The notes beneath the pieces were generated by a model, which had not been told where the DNA came from, did no database searches, and saw nothing but the letters and a program-made list of their open reading frames with translations. From positions 186,001 through 250,000 of the forward strand of contig JAWKLQ010000001.1 of NCBI GenBank assembly GCA_041392665.1: a stretch of DNA of 64,000 bases, in the 5' to 3' direction. Positions 1-9,100 of this stretch are shown here, one piece after another. A program made the translations under genes and the position numbers. Numbering within the stretch: the stretch's first letter is position 1; the number at the start of each line of letters is the position of its first letter. Source of the DNA: Flavilitoribacter sp020436695 (GTDB lineage Bacteria > Bacteroidota > Bacteroidia > Chitinophagales > Saprospiraceae).

Positions 1-793
1 CACCAGTGATTTCGGCCGGGGAGATTATTATCTGCCCATGATCAAGGGAGCCATTCTGAGCCAGGATGAAAAGCTCCAGCTGGTGGATATTACCCATGAG
101 ATAGACAGCTACGACATTGTGCGGGCGGCTTTCATTTTCCGCAATGCCTGGCCAAGCTTTCCCAAAGGGAGCATTCACCTGATCAGCGTCAACGATTATT
201 ATCAGGAAGATTGCCGGTATCTGGCCATCCAGCACAGCGGGCATTATTTCATCGGTCCGGATAACGGCATCTTTACGCTCATTTTTCGGGATGAAGCGAT
301 CAAAGTATTCGAATTGCCCATTCCCCAGGATAAAGCGTTTCCTCTCCGGGATATCTATTCCACGGCGATCGGCCATATTGTGAAAGAGCAGGCATTCGAA
401 AAGATCGGTAAGGCGGTAGATGATCCGGTACAGCGCATTACTTTTCAGCCGGTGGTGCAACCTACGGCCATACGCGGTGCGGTCATCCATATCGACCGGT
501 ATGATAATGCCATTCTCAATATCGACCGGGAACTGTTCGACCGCATCGGGGCCGGGCGATCCTTTCAGCTTTTTTTCAAACGCCACGATCCCATTACCAC
601 ACTCAGCCGTCATTATCATGACGTTCCTATCGGCGAAGTGCTCTGCCTGTTCAACTCGGCCGGACATCTGGAAATTGCCATCAATATGGGCAAAGCGGCA
701 GAGTTATTGGGTTTACATGTGGAGGATACCGTACAGTTGGAGTTTAAGACGGTGAACACGATTGACGGTGAACGGAGCACGGTTGACGGTTAA
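1..793 (+). CDS. SAM hydrolase / halogenase-fold (DUF62) protein, 5' end cut off
   Basis: Members of this family split S-adenosylmethionine to adenosine and methionine, using water (or a halide in relatives). The reading frame is open to the window edge: codons from base 2 read T-S-D-F-G-R-G-D-Y before the methionine at 38. That is the family's N-terminal TDFG..D signature, so the true start lies upstream. Other family marks are DITHEI near residue 18 (counting from the M at 38), GPDNGIF near 78, the VIHIDRYDNAILNI strand that opens the C-terminal domain, and AINMGKAAELLGL near the end. The last dozen or so residues (TIDGERSTVDG) and the stop codon are encoded by an intergenic-type word repeat that has run into the gene, so the tail is probably not part of the fold. 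Family call is firm; substrate is not proven. Confidence 0.88.
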   Translation, partial: TSDFGRGDYYLPMIKGAILSQDEKLQLVDITHEIDSYDIVRAAFIFRNAWPSFPKGSIHLISVNDYYQEDCRYLAIQHSGHYFIGPDNGIFTLIFRDEAIKVFELPIPQDKAFPLRDIYSTAIGHIVKEQAFEKIGKAVDDPVQRITFQPVVQPTAIRGAVIHIDRYDNAILNIDRELFDRIGAGRSFQLFFKRHDPITTLSRHYHDVPIGEVLCLFNSAGHLEIAINMGKAAELLGLHVEDTVQLEFKTVNTIDGERSTVDG

Positions 794-832
794 CAGGGCA
801 CGATTTGGTGTGGATTGTCAGTTAGTTGACGG
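748..832 (+). repeat. Word repeat around GACGGTgAAC at a co-directional junction
   Basis: The word GACGG(T) recurs at 748, 764, 785 and 828, with TTGACGGT at 762 and again at 783. The copies start inside the 3' end of the SAM-hydrolase-fold gene, supply its stop codon at 791-793, and run into the gap before the next co-directional gene. Just downstream, GTCAGTTAG and CTAGCTGAC form a small imperfect inverted repeat. Confidence 0.55.
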
Positions 833-885
833 GGATAGCTAGCTGACTAATGGGCCCTGCTTCATATTTTTGCTTTCTTTGGAAT

Positions 886-1566
886 ATGAAATATTTAGTG
901 ATCACCCTACTGTTATTTACCACTATCACTGCAAGCGGACAGGTAGATTCGGCCTTGTATCAGCTTCAGCGCTATGAATTGCATATGATGACGGCGCTGA
1001 AAAAGATATCTTTCCTTACCCGTTCCAACCGGGAACATTTTCTTTACCTTGAAAAGAGCTGGCAGAACAGTTATGCAGTCACACTCGACAACCGCATTAT
1101 CAATTTTAACGGACGCTACAACATTCTCAACAGCGGCATCGAAATGCAATATGAGGATCAGGTGCGCACCATTTATCCTGAACAGATCAGAATTGCCAAA
1201 ATCGGGAAGAATACCATCCTTCCGTTACGCAGTAATGAGGCAGAAGACCTGGAAGGTATTACCTATTTTGAACTGCTGTCGAATGGAAAGATCAAGTTGC
1301 TGAGCCGCCCTTTCTGTCGCGCGGTGGCCGACGATGGCAACAGTCTGCTTCCGCAGGTGACCGCAGAAAAGTCGTATAAGATCGAAGCGGACTTTTATTA
1401 TGCGCAGGGAAATGATATCAGGCGCCTGCGTTCATCGCGTAAGAAGGTATTGGATCTGTTCGGCGCAAAAAGTGAGGTGATGGAAGCCTACCTGAAAGAT
1501 AACCATCTTCGCCTGAACAAGCAGGAAGACCTGGTGCAGTTGTTTGACTATTATAATGCCTTATGA
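886..1566 (+). CDS. Secreted protein of unknown function
   Basis: I do not recognise this family. The start at 886 is chosen because it opens a clean signal peptide (MKYLVITLLLFTTITASGQ) with a likely cut after ASG. An in-frame ATG at 850 would put twelve odd residues in front of it. The mature part is about 205 residues, mixed alpha/beta by composition, with one cysteine (in RPFCRAV) and a charged, helical C-terminus. It follows the SAM-hydrolase-fold gene in the same direction after about 90 bases that hold a word repeat. It is probably exported to the periplasm or outer membrane (inferred from the signal peptide only). Confidence 0.7.
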   Translation: MKYLVITLLLFTTITASGQVDSALYQLQRYELHMMTALKKISFLTRSNREHFLYLEKSWQNSYAVTLDNRIINFNGRYNILNSGIEMQYEDQVRTIYPEQIRIAKIGKNTILPLRSNEAEDLEGITYFELLSNGKIKLLSRPFCRAVADDGNSLLPQVTAEKSYKIEADFYYAQGNDIRRLRSSRKKVLDLFGAKSEVMEAYLKDNHLRLNKQEDLVQLFDYYNAL

Positions 1567-1627
1567 TACTAAGTTGCTGTGATAAGGAACTTCATGCTGG
1601 ACAGCGACTATATTCTGCATGACAGCA

Positions 1628-2806
1628 TCAAACATCGCTAGTATCAATAAAATCAAGCTGCTCTACCTTCAGCCCCGGCTCCAGCATTTTGCGATAAGCA
1701 ATATGCACCCGGTCCGGTTTCACCCCCAGCTTATCCATCGTATTCACCATAATAGTATTGTGGCCGCGGATGGTGCACAACACCAGATGGCTGTGTCGTT
1801 TCAGGTTGTATTGATTATTCACCTGGGCCAGATGGTCGATCATCAGCGCAAACACTCCTTTGCCCTGAAATTCGGGATGTACACCAAAAATGATCCCTTT
1901 TAGCCACTGGGGCCGGTCGAAGCGCAGCTTGTACAGAAATTTAGGGAGCTTCCACCAGCTTAGTTTACCCTTTGCGTGCTTCAGGAAAGGATTGATATCG
2001 GGATGTAGCCCGGCGATGCCGACAGCCCGGTCCTCGTAAAAAGCAACGCAGCCCATTTCATTGGTAGCAATGGGTCGCAGCGATTTTAGTGCTTCTTTGA
2101 TCAGGGCCGGCTCTAACGGTTTGAAATACGGAAAGTGCGTAAAAGCGGCATTGTACACCTCCGCAAAGTGCACTGCGATCTGATCCAGATCGTTGAGATC
2201 GATGGATGCTACCCGGTAGGGATATCGATCTTTCATGCGCCGGGCCAGCGCGCCGAAACGGTCGACGGGCACTTCATTCATCGCCCCTTTCATGGTGAGC
2301 ACCTGTTCGTAAGGCTGGAAGCCCCAATCCTCAAAAAATGACTGGTAATAGGGGGGGTGATAATTTTCCATAAAGATGGGCGGTGCAAAATTTTTCACCA
2401 GCAATCCCCAGAACTTATCGCGCTCGCCGAAGTTAACCGGGCCATCTATGCCTTTAATCCCCTTTGACCGGAGATACTCAGCCGCTTTTTCAAAAAGGGA
2501 AAACGCCACATCCCGATCATCGATGCTTTCGAAGTAGCCGATGCCCCCCATGGGCACTTCCAGTTCCTGGTTGCGCTTGTGGTCGATGAAAGCCGCGATA
2601 CGGCCAATGGGTTCTTTTTGATCATTCAGTAGCACCCAGAGGCGGGCTTCCCCATGGTCAAAGGTCTTGTTCTTTTGGGGATCGAAGACAGCTTCGATAT
2701 CCGTTTCCAGTGGGCAGATCCAGTTGGGGTCATTGCGGTAGATGTAGTGGGGGACTTTGTGGAAAAGTTTCCAGGTGGATTGGTCTTTGACTTCAATAAA
2801 ATACAT
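1628..2806 (-). CDS. GNAT-fold N-acetyltransferase-like protein
   Basis: A 392-residue protein. Its C-terminal part carries the acyl-CoA pyrophosphate-binding loop of GNAT enzymes (GVHPEFQGKGVFALMI, about residues 308-323). The N-terminal half (HYIYRNDPNWICPLETD, then VLLNDQKEPIGRIAAFID) looks like a second, degenerate GNAT-type beta sheet, so the protein is probably a tandem-GNAT enzyme. Such 380-400 residue proteins are common in Bacteroidota and are usually annotated only as GNAT or hypothetical; the acceptor is unknown. ATG start. A promoter-like pair lies 30-60 bases upstream on the minus strand. Confidence 0.7.
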   Translation of the reverse strand: MYFIEVKDQSTWKLFHKVPHYIYRNDPNWICPLETDIEAVFDPQKNKTFDHGEARLWVLLNDQKEPIGRIAAFIDHKRNQELEVPMGGIGYFESIDDRDVAFSLFEKAAEYLRSKGIKGIDGPVNFGERDKFWGLLVKNFAPPIFMENYHPPYYQSFFEDWGFQPYEQVLTMKGAMNEVPVDRFGALARRMKDRYPYRVASIDLNDLDQIAVHFAEVYNAAFTHFPYFKPLEPALIKEALKSLRPIATNEMGCVAFYEDRAVGIAGLHPDINPFLKHAKGKLSWWKLPKFLYKLRFDRPQWLKGIIFGVHPEFQGKGVFALMIDHLAQVNNQYNLKRHSHLVLCTIRGHNTIMVNTMDKLGVKPDRVHIAYRKMLEPGLKVEQLDFIDTSDV

Positions 2807-2836
2807 GCCGTAATATCTTTTCTTTAGAATCCAGGG

Positions 2837-2866
2837 CGAAAATAACAGGTGAGAATGGAATACAAA
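2837..2866 (-). promoter_or_regulatory. Candidate Bacteroidota promoter for the GNAT gene
   Basis: On the minus strand TTTG (2863-2866) is followed after 18 bases by TATTTTCG (2837-2844). This is one mismatch from the TAnnTTTG -7 consensus of Bacteroidota. It sits about 30 bases upstream of the ATG at 2806. Confidence 0.42.
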
Positions 2867-3046
2867 TGAATGTCGACACTAAGTTTTATAAAGACGCTAC
2901 TTTCATCGCCAAGAACAAAGTTCGCAAAGTATAGCTAAGTTGATTATCAGATGAAAATATTTTAATCGCCCATTGATTCATTCACTATAAGTACCAAGAA
3001 CCCAGCACCGGGCACCTATATACTTACAGGCATAATTGTTATTTTT

Positions 3047-4039
3047 TCACGACTTCACCAGAGCAGCTGCCTCAGTCAGCAAAAGGCTCCGTTCGTCCAG
3101 AGTCAGGTCCAGTGGCAACTGCGCCAGGCCGATGATGCGGCGCAGGATCTCCATTCCGGTAAATTTCGCAGCCAGTTCCATATCCAGTTCCCCGGTATCG
3201 TATTGATTCAGTGCTTGATCGATCACTCTCTGCGGTAGTTGCGCCAGCATGAAGTGTGCCACCATTACCCCATAGTCATATTCCGCCGGACCAAAAAAGC
3301 AAAACTCAGGATCGATCACCCGAAAGCGTCCTCCAGCCCGTAACCAGCTGCCCGGATAGTAGTCTCCATGGAGCAGAGTACTACCGGAAGCAAGATACCT
3401 TTCTCCAAGTTGGCAGATCTGCTTTTTCAGCTCTTCGTCCGCTTTGTAGGCCATGGCAGTTTCCTGCAATCCAGGCTGCACGGAATCCAGATTGAATCCA
3501 TTATCCATGAGATAAGGGTAAACAATGAGGTGCTCGTGGTTGAGCTGACGTAAGGCCATATTGGCCGGAAAGCCGGCTTTTTCCGCATCGGAAAATCCAA
3601 TATGATGCAGCTGGGATAAAAAACAGACTGCTGCTTCCAGTTCTGCCGGCTCGACATTTGCGCCTTTCCCGTACAGGAAGGTATAATCTGCCGTTTCGCC
3701 CAGATCTTCCAGTGCAAATATATATTGCTCCGGATCAAAGCCGATCACTCCGGGCAGGTATTCAGACAATACTTCATTGGTATCGGCGAGATCATAGAAA
3801 CGGCTCTCTACCGTTATGCGCTCCAGTGGCGCGGGTATCTGCGGATATTTTTGTACGTAGGGTCTTGCCTGTTTCAGGATCAGGCTGCCATCATCCAGCT
3901 TGACGCGGATCACTACATTCATATTTCCTTCGCCGGGTTTTTCGAGGGAGAGTACCTTCCGATTCCAACTGATCCAGCCTTGTTGATGTAAATAGCCTTC
4001 GATCGTTTGTGGTAAAGCGTGAAGATTGATCTCAGTCAT
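3047..4039 (-). CDS. Phosphotransferase resembling 5-methylthioribose kinase
   Basis: Protein-kinase-like fold of the APH/MtnK superfamily. Visible motifs are the glycine loop GEGNMN (36-41), the ATP-binding lysine in LILKQARPY (K56), the catalytic loop HGDYYPGSW (H224, D226) and the metal-binding IDPEFCFFGP (D243). KQARPY and HGD-YPGS-IDPEF-FGP are close to MtnK, which phosphorylates methylthioribose in methionine salvage. The protein is 330 residues, clearly shorter than the usual ~400 of MtnK, and no other salvage gene is adjacent. A related sugar or small-molecule kinase is therefore possible. ATG start. Nothing clear is seen in the 275 bases upstream. Confidence 0.72.
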   Translation of the reverse strand: MTEINLHALPQTIEGYLHQQGWISWNRKVLSLEKPGEGNMNVVIRVKLDDGSLILKQARPYVQKYPQIPAPLERITVESRFYDLADTNEVLSEYLPGVIGFDPEQYIFALEDLGETADYTFLYGKGANVEPAELEAAVCFLSQLHHIGFSDAEKAGFPANMALRQLNHEHLIVYPYLMDNGFNLDSVQPGLQETAMAYKADEELKKQICQLGERYLASGSTLLHGDYYPGSWLRAGGRFRVIDPEFCFFGPAEYDYGVMVAHFMLAQLPQRVIDQALNQYDTGELDMELAAKFTGMEILRRIIGLAQLPLDLTLDERSLLLTEAAALVKS

Positions 4040-4314
4040 TGCTGTCAGCAGTTAAGTGAAAGATATCCGGAAACGGCAAAAGCCAAGATAGGGAGATATC
4101 AGGACTTAACAGCTAATTGTCCGGAGCAAGAGACCGCACGTCTCGGGCTGGACAAATCCCGGCAAAAGCACTTATTAAATCGCAAAACAAGAGATCGGGC
4201 AGCCAAGGGGGTTATTTCCCAGGTAAAATACGAGCGAAATATTCATTCTTAGGCAACTTGCCTCTTGGTATACGTGAACACTTCAGCACTCGCACCCGTG
4301 AGTACCATCTTAAC

Positions 4315-4497
4315 TCAGGCTTCCGATTTTCCCTTACCTACCCAAAATGGAGCTGTCGCCAACCACACCACTGTACCGATAAACATCAGGGTATAGTGTG
4401 TTTGCAAGGTGATCGCCCCGGTAAAGACGAGTATGGAAGGGATAATAGTCAGCCCCAAAGCCGCTATGCCAATGATCATCAATACGGTCCTTTTCAT
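4315..4497 (-). CDS. Small two-helix membrane protein
   Basis: A 60-residue protein with two predicted membrane segments (VLMIIGIAALGLTIIPSILV and YTLMFIGTVVWLATAPFWV) and a short charged tail. It starts four bases after the stop of the upstream permease gene, so the two are almost certainly co-transcribed. It may be an accessory subunit of the permease (inference from position). No named family is recognised. Confidence 0.72.
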   Translation of the reverse strand: MKRTVLMIIGIAALGLTIIPSILVFTGAITLQTHYTLMFIGTVVWLATAPFWVGKGKSEA

Positions 4498-4501
4498 TTG
4501 T

Positions 4502-5917
4502 TTAGGCTTTAGGTTGAACGGATTCCAAAGAAGTTTTCGGCTGCATCACGTAATTGAGACCAACATACAGCAAGACGGCAATAAACCACCCGGGCAGGCC
4601 CAGGAAGTACACCTCAATACCTACCGAATAGTATAGGAACAGGCAAATTCCCAAGGTAAGGAACCAGGTGAGGCCGGCGGCCCAGTTGAATTTTAAATTG
4701 ATGGTCTCCGCCAGATTGCTCTTCCAGCCCAGTTTGGGGAAAAGATAAAAATCGATAACAATAATAGCGCCCATCGGCATCAATACCAAACCGTAAATAG
4801 CTACGAAATCCAGCAGGTTCATTACCAGGGCCGGGAAACAGGCCGCAATAGTGGTAACCAGCCCCACGATAAAAGTGATCTTCCAGGTGTTGGTTTTGGG
4901 GAAGGCCGATTGCACGGCCAGTCCGGCCCGATAAATGGTCGGGTTGGCCGTCGTCCAACCCGCAATGATCACGCAGATGGCACCGGCAATACCTGCGGCA
5001 TAATAGGCTACCGGGCCGGGCGCAAATTCCAGACTCTGGTTGCTCTTCTGCAAAAAGACCGCATACAAAATGCCCGAAGCCAGCCAGGCGATATAGTGCC
5101 CCAGATAAACCCCGGCTGCCGAGGAAAACCCATATTGCCATTTTTTGGCATAACGCAGAATGGACATATCCGCCATGCCGATGTGCATGGCCATGTTGCA
5201 GAACCAGGAAAAGAACATAATGTGCCAGAAAGTGAATTTGGCGCGTCCTTCCAGCGGTACTCCCGTCCATATCTTGGTATCGGCAACCGACCAGAAATCA
5301 CTGATCTTATGCACGCCCAGCTCGGGCAATACCGCAATAGCAGCGGCCAGGAAAACCATGATCATCCAGGGAGCAGCAATATTGGCAAATTTGGATACCT
5401 GTTCATAGCCCAGCATGGCAATCAGGGTGGTGACTAGCCCCACGGCCATGACCACAACGATATAGGACACACTGGTAGGCATCCAGTCGGTCAGTTGCGG
5501 CATCGGAATATTGAATGGAATTCCAACGGCAGTGGCGGATACCGCGATCATGGAGCCCGCCAGGAAACAGAACATCAGAGCATTGACCAAATTGTAAACA
5601 GTAGCCAGATCCCGGCCACAGATCTTCTGCAATTTATAGTATAAGGTAATTCTTTCTTTTACGGCAATGGGAGCGCAAAGTAATGCCCAGCTCAGCACCG
5701 CCAGAAGATTGCCGACCAGCAATCCTAAAATGAGGTCGCCGGCACCCGCACCATGCGCTACGAACAGCGGGCCGATCACAAATTCCGTACCGGCAGTATG
5801 TTCACCGGCATACATTCCCAAAAAACTCCGAAGCCCTTTGAGCTTACTTTGCGGTATAGGTTCCTTTTCAAATTCTTCGACGCGCTCGAGGCGGGCGCTT
5901 AACTTGTCCAGTAGCAT
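4502..5917 (-). CDS. NCS1-type (purine/cytosine permease-like) transporter
   Basis: A 471-residue polytopic membrane protein with about 12 hydrophobic segments after a charged N-terminus. The first segments (GMYAGEHTAGTEFVIGPLFVAHG, then GLLVGNLLAVLSWALLCAPI) match the cytosine/purine/thiamine/allantoin permease family, which imports nucleobases or related compounds with Na+ or H+. Substrate cannot be told from sequence. It is the first gene of a two-gene unit with the small membrane protein downstream. ATG start at 5917. The 200 bases upstream, shared with the divergent isomerase gene, hold no clear consensus promoter. Confidence 0.82.
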   Translation of the reverse strand: MLLDKLSARLERVEEFEKEPIPQSKLKGLRSFLGMYAGEHTAGTEFVIGPLFVAHGAGAGDLILGLLVGNLLAVLSWALLCAPIAVKERITLYYKLQKICGRDLATVYNLVNALMFCFLAGSMIAVSATAVGIPFNIPMPQLTDWMPTSVSYIVVVMAVGLVTTLIAMLGYEQVSKFANIAAPWMIMVFLAAAIAVLPELGVHKISDFWSVADTKIWTGVPLEGRAKFTFWHIMFFSWFCNMAMHIGMADMSILRYAKKWQYGFSSAAGVYLGHYIAWLASGILYAVFLQKSNQSLEFAPGPVAYYAAGIAGAICVIIAGWTTANPTIYRAGLAVQSAFPKTNTWKITFIVGLVTTIAACFPALVMNLLDFVAIYGLVLMPMGAIIVIDFYLFPKLGWKSNLAETINLKFNWAAGLTWFLTLGICLFLYYSVGIEVYFLGLPGWFIAVLLYVGLNYVMQPKTSLESVQPKA

Positions 5918-6116
5918 TTCGTTGTTGTTTTGTTGAAGGCATGGCTTTTTGGGAAGATCGATTAAAGGTAAAAATAAAAGCAGGATTTTTTTCCAATTAC
6001 GCTTTTCCCCATATAATTCCCGTTCTGTGGTGTTCTGTTTTGCTTCCTGGATAGATCGATTGTCCTGATAATGTATTTCTTTATCAACAAAAAGCCTTTA
6101 ATTTGAGGAGTGCGAA

Positions 6117-7109
6117 ATGTCCAACTTTAAATTATCAAAAATGAAAAACCATACCCATACTACCCGTCGTCAATTTTTAGCCACTGCAGGATTGCTGGCC
6201 GCCGGAAGCCTAAGTCCGGCATTTTCAAAACCCATTCTTAAAACTTTCAAAAAGCGACAATTCAAACTATGCCTCAATCCAGGCATAATCGGTGTAAAAA
6301 CCACCCAGAAGGAATTGCTGGATATGGCCATTGCCCACGGTTATGAAGCCATCATCTCCCTGCCTAATGAACTAATGAACTTCACTGAAGAGGAGTTGCA
6401 GGCCTTCCGCAAAAAAATGAAGCAAAACAAGATCAGTTGGGGTTCCACCAATCTGCCGGTGGAATTCCGTCGGGATGAAGCCCGCTTTAAAGAAGATCTG
6501 CAAAAGCTGCCCACCGCCGTTCAGGCACTCAAACGCGCCGGCGCTACCCGCATGAACACCTGGGTACTGAACGGAGATAATGCGCTGACCTATAATGCCA
6601 ACATGAAACAACATGCGGACCGCTTACGGGAATGCGCCAAAATACTCGGGGAACACAACATCCGGCTCGGCCTGGAATATGTGAGTCCCAAAACCATCAT
6701 GACCCGCTTTAAATATCCCTTTATGCGGACGATGGCCGAAGCCCGGGAACTGATCTCCATCATCGGCGAGAAAAATGTAGGCCTGGTGCTGGATAGTTTC
6801 CACTGGTATTGTGCAGAGGATACTACAGAAGACATTCTCTCGCTGGACAAGAACGATATTATTACCTGTGATATCAACGATGCCCGCACTGACCTTTCCC
6901 GCGACGAGCAGATCGACGGCACCCGGGAGTTGCCCGGAGCTACCGGTGTGATCGACCTGAAACCTTTCCTGAGTGCACTGGTAGAGATCGGATATGACGG
7001 CCCGATCCGGGCAGAGCCTTTCAATAAAACGTTGAATGAGATGGACAATGAAGCGGCACTGAAAGCCACTCATACGGCTATGGCGAAGGCATTTGCATTG
7101 GTCGAATAA
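6117..7109 (+). CDS. Tat-exported sugar phosphate isomerase/epimerase-like TIM barrel
   Basis: The N-terminus has a twin-arginine signal (TTRRQFLATAGLLAAGS) and is followed by a xylose-isomerase-like TIM barrel. Metal-binding type residues appear in RLGLEYVSPK, GLVLDSFHWY, ITCDINDAR and PIRAEPFN, consistent with a divalent-metal sugar isomerase or epimerase acting outside the cytoplasm. The start at 6117 has a GGAG-type Shine-Dalgarno seven bases upstream; a second ATG at 6141 would give a more usual Tat signal length. A 19-base gap leads to the next gene, so the two may be co-transcribed. Substrate unknown. Confidence 0.82.
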   Translation: MSNFKLSKMKNHTHTTRRQFLATAGLLAAGSLSPAFSKPILKTFKKRQFKLCLNPGIIGVKTTQKELLDMAIAHGYEAIISLPNELMNFTEEELQAFRKKMKQNKISWGSTNLPVEFRRDEARFKEDLQKLPTAVQALKRAGATRMNTWVLNGDNALTYNANMKQHADRLRECAKILGEHNIRLGLEYVSPKTIMTRFKYPFMRTMAEARELISIIGEKNVGLVLDSFHWYCAEDTTEDILSLDKNDIITCDINDARTDLSRDEQIDGTRELPGATGVIDLKPFLSALVEIGYDGPIRAEPFNKTLNEMDNEAALKATHTAMAKAFALVE

Positions 7110-7128
7110 GAACTGATTTAAAAAAATT

Positions 7129-8427
7129 ATGCGTTGGAAATTATCTATTGTGCTCTTGCTGTGTCAGGCTCTCCCTTTGTTGAGTCAGAAAAACTTCCTT
7201 CCTGCTCACCTTATCGATATGGAGGGTAACACGTTCGTTGGCGAGATCGATTATCGCGAATGGAACATCAATCCCTCTTCTATCGAGTTTCGTGAAGATG
7301 CATTGAGCGAAGGACGGGAGCTTGGTGTAAAGGATATCCGGCAGTTTAGCATTGACGCCAATCAGGAATTGTATGAACGAGCCGTCGTCAACCTCAATGT
7401 GGAATCGGTGGAGTTCGGCTATCAGCCTATTTTCCAAAATTACAATACCATTGATTCTAAGATCGAAAAGATTTTGACGGTTGTATTCCTCCGGGTATTG
7501 ATCAAGGGGAAACTAAACCTGTATCAGTATATCGATATCAATAAAAGGGTACACTATTTTATTCAAAAGGGCGATGGCCCTATTCATGAACTCACTTACC
7601 GGGAAGTGCATCTGCTGGAACGGGCTCCTGTGCTCAAGCAGGGAGAAGCGCGGAGCGAAACGGATTACAACGGCGTGATCTTTCAAACCTATAAGCAGGA
7701 ATTGGCGCAATTGATGGGGGATGATTGCCCAGCTGCTACCCGTACGCTTGGTCAACTGCGATATTCCAATCTGATCCTGAGCGTGGTGAAAAAATATAAC
7801 AACTGTATGGGAGGCTCGACCTATATTCGCAGCGGGGATAAAGTTTTCTGGTCTCTTTTTCTGCAGGCCGGCTTCCAATCCTCCAGTACCAATATCAGTG
7901 GGAAGAGTGTACCGGTAACGCCAAATATGCCGGTCGACCTTACTCCTTATTATGGATTCGGGTTTGAAGTTTCGATCCCGCGCACCCGGAAAAAAGCCAA
8001 TGTGGGTTTAGAGTTGGCATTTTTAAATAACGAGGCTTTTTCCGCTACCCAATTCAACAACCGGTATGGAGACCCAAGACATTTGGAATACGATCTGTCT
8101 TTAAAGGGCATCCGGGGCGTTTTTTTCGGGAAGTACGTCCTGTATCATGGGAAGTATATTCCCTATGTGAAAGCCGGCGCAGGTTTCATCAAGTACAATA
8201 AAAGAAACTATGCGATCACTGAGATTGAAGCTTCCGGCAATGAACGTTCCGACCATGAGCTGCGGGAAGCCGAGTTTGTGGCTCTTTTTTCTGCCGGTGT
8301 GCTATACAGACGTTTTTTTCTGGAAGCACGTTTAGAATCCGGGACGGATATTGACCCGACCACCGGCTATAATCTCAAAGTGAACCGACTAGCTTTGCTG
8401 GTTGGATACCGATTCGGTAAGCATTAG
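7129..8427 (+). CDS. Secreted protein with C-terminal beta-barrel-like domain
   Basis: A 432-residue protein with a signal peptide (MRWKLSIVLLLCQALPLLSQ). Residues about 25-150 look like the N-terminal domain common to many uncharacterised Bacteroidota exported proteins (LIDMEGNTFVGEIDYREW). From about residue 240 the sequence has alternating amphipathic strands ending in LLVGYRFGKH, typical of a small outer-membrane beta barrel. A conserved-looking pair of cysteines appears in DDCPAAT and NNCMGG. Function is not known; the architecture suggests an outer-membrane protein. Confidence 0.68.
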   Translation: MRWKLSIVLLLCQALPLLSQKNFLPAHLIDMEGNTFVGEIDYREWNINPSSIEFREDALSEGRELGVKDIRQFSIDANQELYERAVVNLNVESVEFGYQPIFQNYNTIDSKIEKILTVVFLRVLIKGKLNLYQYIDINKRVHYFIQKGDGPIHELTYREVHLLERAPVLKQGEARSETDYNGVIFQTYKQELAQLMGDDCPAATRTLGQLRYSNLILSVVKKYNNCMGGSTYIRSGDKVFWSLFLQAGFQSSSTNISGKSVPVTPNMPVDLTPYYGFGFEVSIPRTRKKANVGLELAFLNNEAFSATQFNNRYGDPRHLEYDLSLKGIRGVFFGKYVLYHGKYIPYVKAGAGFIKYNKRNYAITEIEASGNERSDHELREAEFVALFSAGVLYRRFFLEARLESGTDIDPTTGYNLKVNRLALLVGYRFGKH

Positions 8428-8448
8428 CGGGTCAGGGATTATCCTGAA

Positions 8449-9021
8449 CTAGGCCCAATATTTCTCCCCTTCTTCATAGGGAATGCACGAATCAAACCGC
8501 CCCGGTACCGGCGCATAACGCATAGCCTTTGTCATTCCCACTTCCGAGGTGAGGAAACCGAGTAAACTCAGCTGCTTCAGCATCCTGTAGTAATGAGGCG
8601 GATCGCCGGGTTGCTGCTCAGCTTTGACGACAGTTACTTCGTCTTCCAGCTTCAACAATAAGTCATGACGCTGCTCAGCACTGGCCTCTATGAAATCTTT
8701 CTGATACAACTGCCGGCTTAGTTCATTTAGACTTGCTAGGCCGGCCAGGAAGATCTGCTGTTCCTGCTCATCGTAGCACTCCGTGACAACGATGTTCATA
8801 AAACGTCCTACCTCTGCATCTTTGGCTCCCGGCGTCAGATCGGTTTTCGGCAAAATAGTTTCGGCGACCTCGTCTGCCAGTGCCTCATAACCGTTATCGG
8901 TAAGCAGGCCAACGAAATCGGGCACATCGGTCTTGCATCCGGTATTCAGAAAGAGCTGCCCGCCGATCACGGTGCCGCCCATGATCATTGCTACGGTGGA
9001 AAGTGCTTCTCTGCGATTCAT
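8449..9021 (-). CDS. Gluconate 2-dehydrogenase subunit 3 family protein
   Basis: A 190-residue protein with an N-terminal RR motif and a short hydrophobic stretch (MNRREALSTVAMIMGGTVIGG). It then has the family's ETILPKTDLTPGAKDAEVGRF region and the conserved end FLTSEVGMTKAMRYAPVPGRF. In characterised systems the small subunit escorts a large GMC-type flavoprotein through the Tat pathway and stabilises it. The GMC gene sits directly upstream on the same strand, so the two form a dehydrogenase pair facing the periplasm. The separating 79 bases are filled with a word repeat. Confidence 0.85.
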   Translation of the reverse strand: MNRREALSTVAMIMGGTVIGGQLFLNTGCKTDVPDFVGLLTDNGYEALADEVAETILPKTDLTPGAKDAEVGRFMNIVVTECYDEQEQQIFLAGLASLNELSRQLYQKDFIEASAEQRHDLLLKLEDEVTVVKAEQQPGDPPHYYRMLKQLSLLGFLTSEVGMTKAMRYAPVPGRFDSCIPYEEGEKYWA

Positions 9022-9030
9022 AGAGGTTAG

Positions 9031-9083
9031 TCTATCAGTCGTAAGTCTGTCAGTCGTAAGTCAATGACTGAAGACTTACGACT
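9031..9083. repeat. Word repeat CAGTCGTAAGTC, direct and inverted
   Basis: CAGTCGTAAGTC occurs twice in tandem (9037 and 9051). The second copy (AGTCGTAAGTC, 9052-9062) faces its inverse GACTTACGACT (9073-9083) across a 10-base loop, making a perfect 11-bp hairpin. It sits between two co-directional genes. The 12-mer GACTTACGACTT at 9073 recurs at 59767. Confidence 0.75.
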
Positions 9084-9100
9084 TATTGACTGGCGACTCG

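Noticed and set aside
4019..4512. Two plus-strand frames between the kinase-like and permease genes
   Set aside because: They overlap genes on the other strand at both ends, have low-complexity basic composition and no recognised motif.
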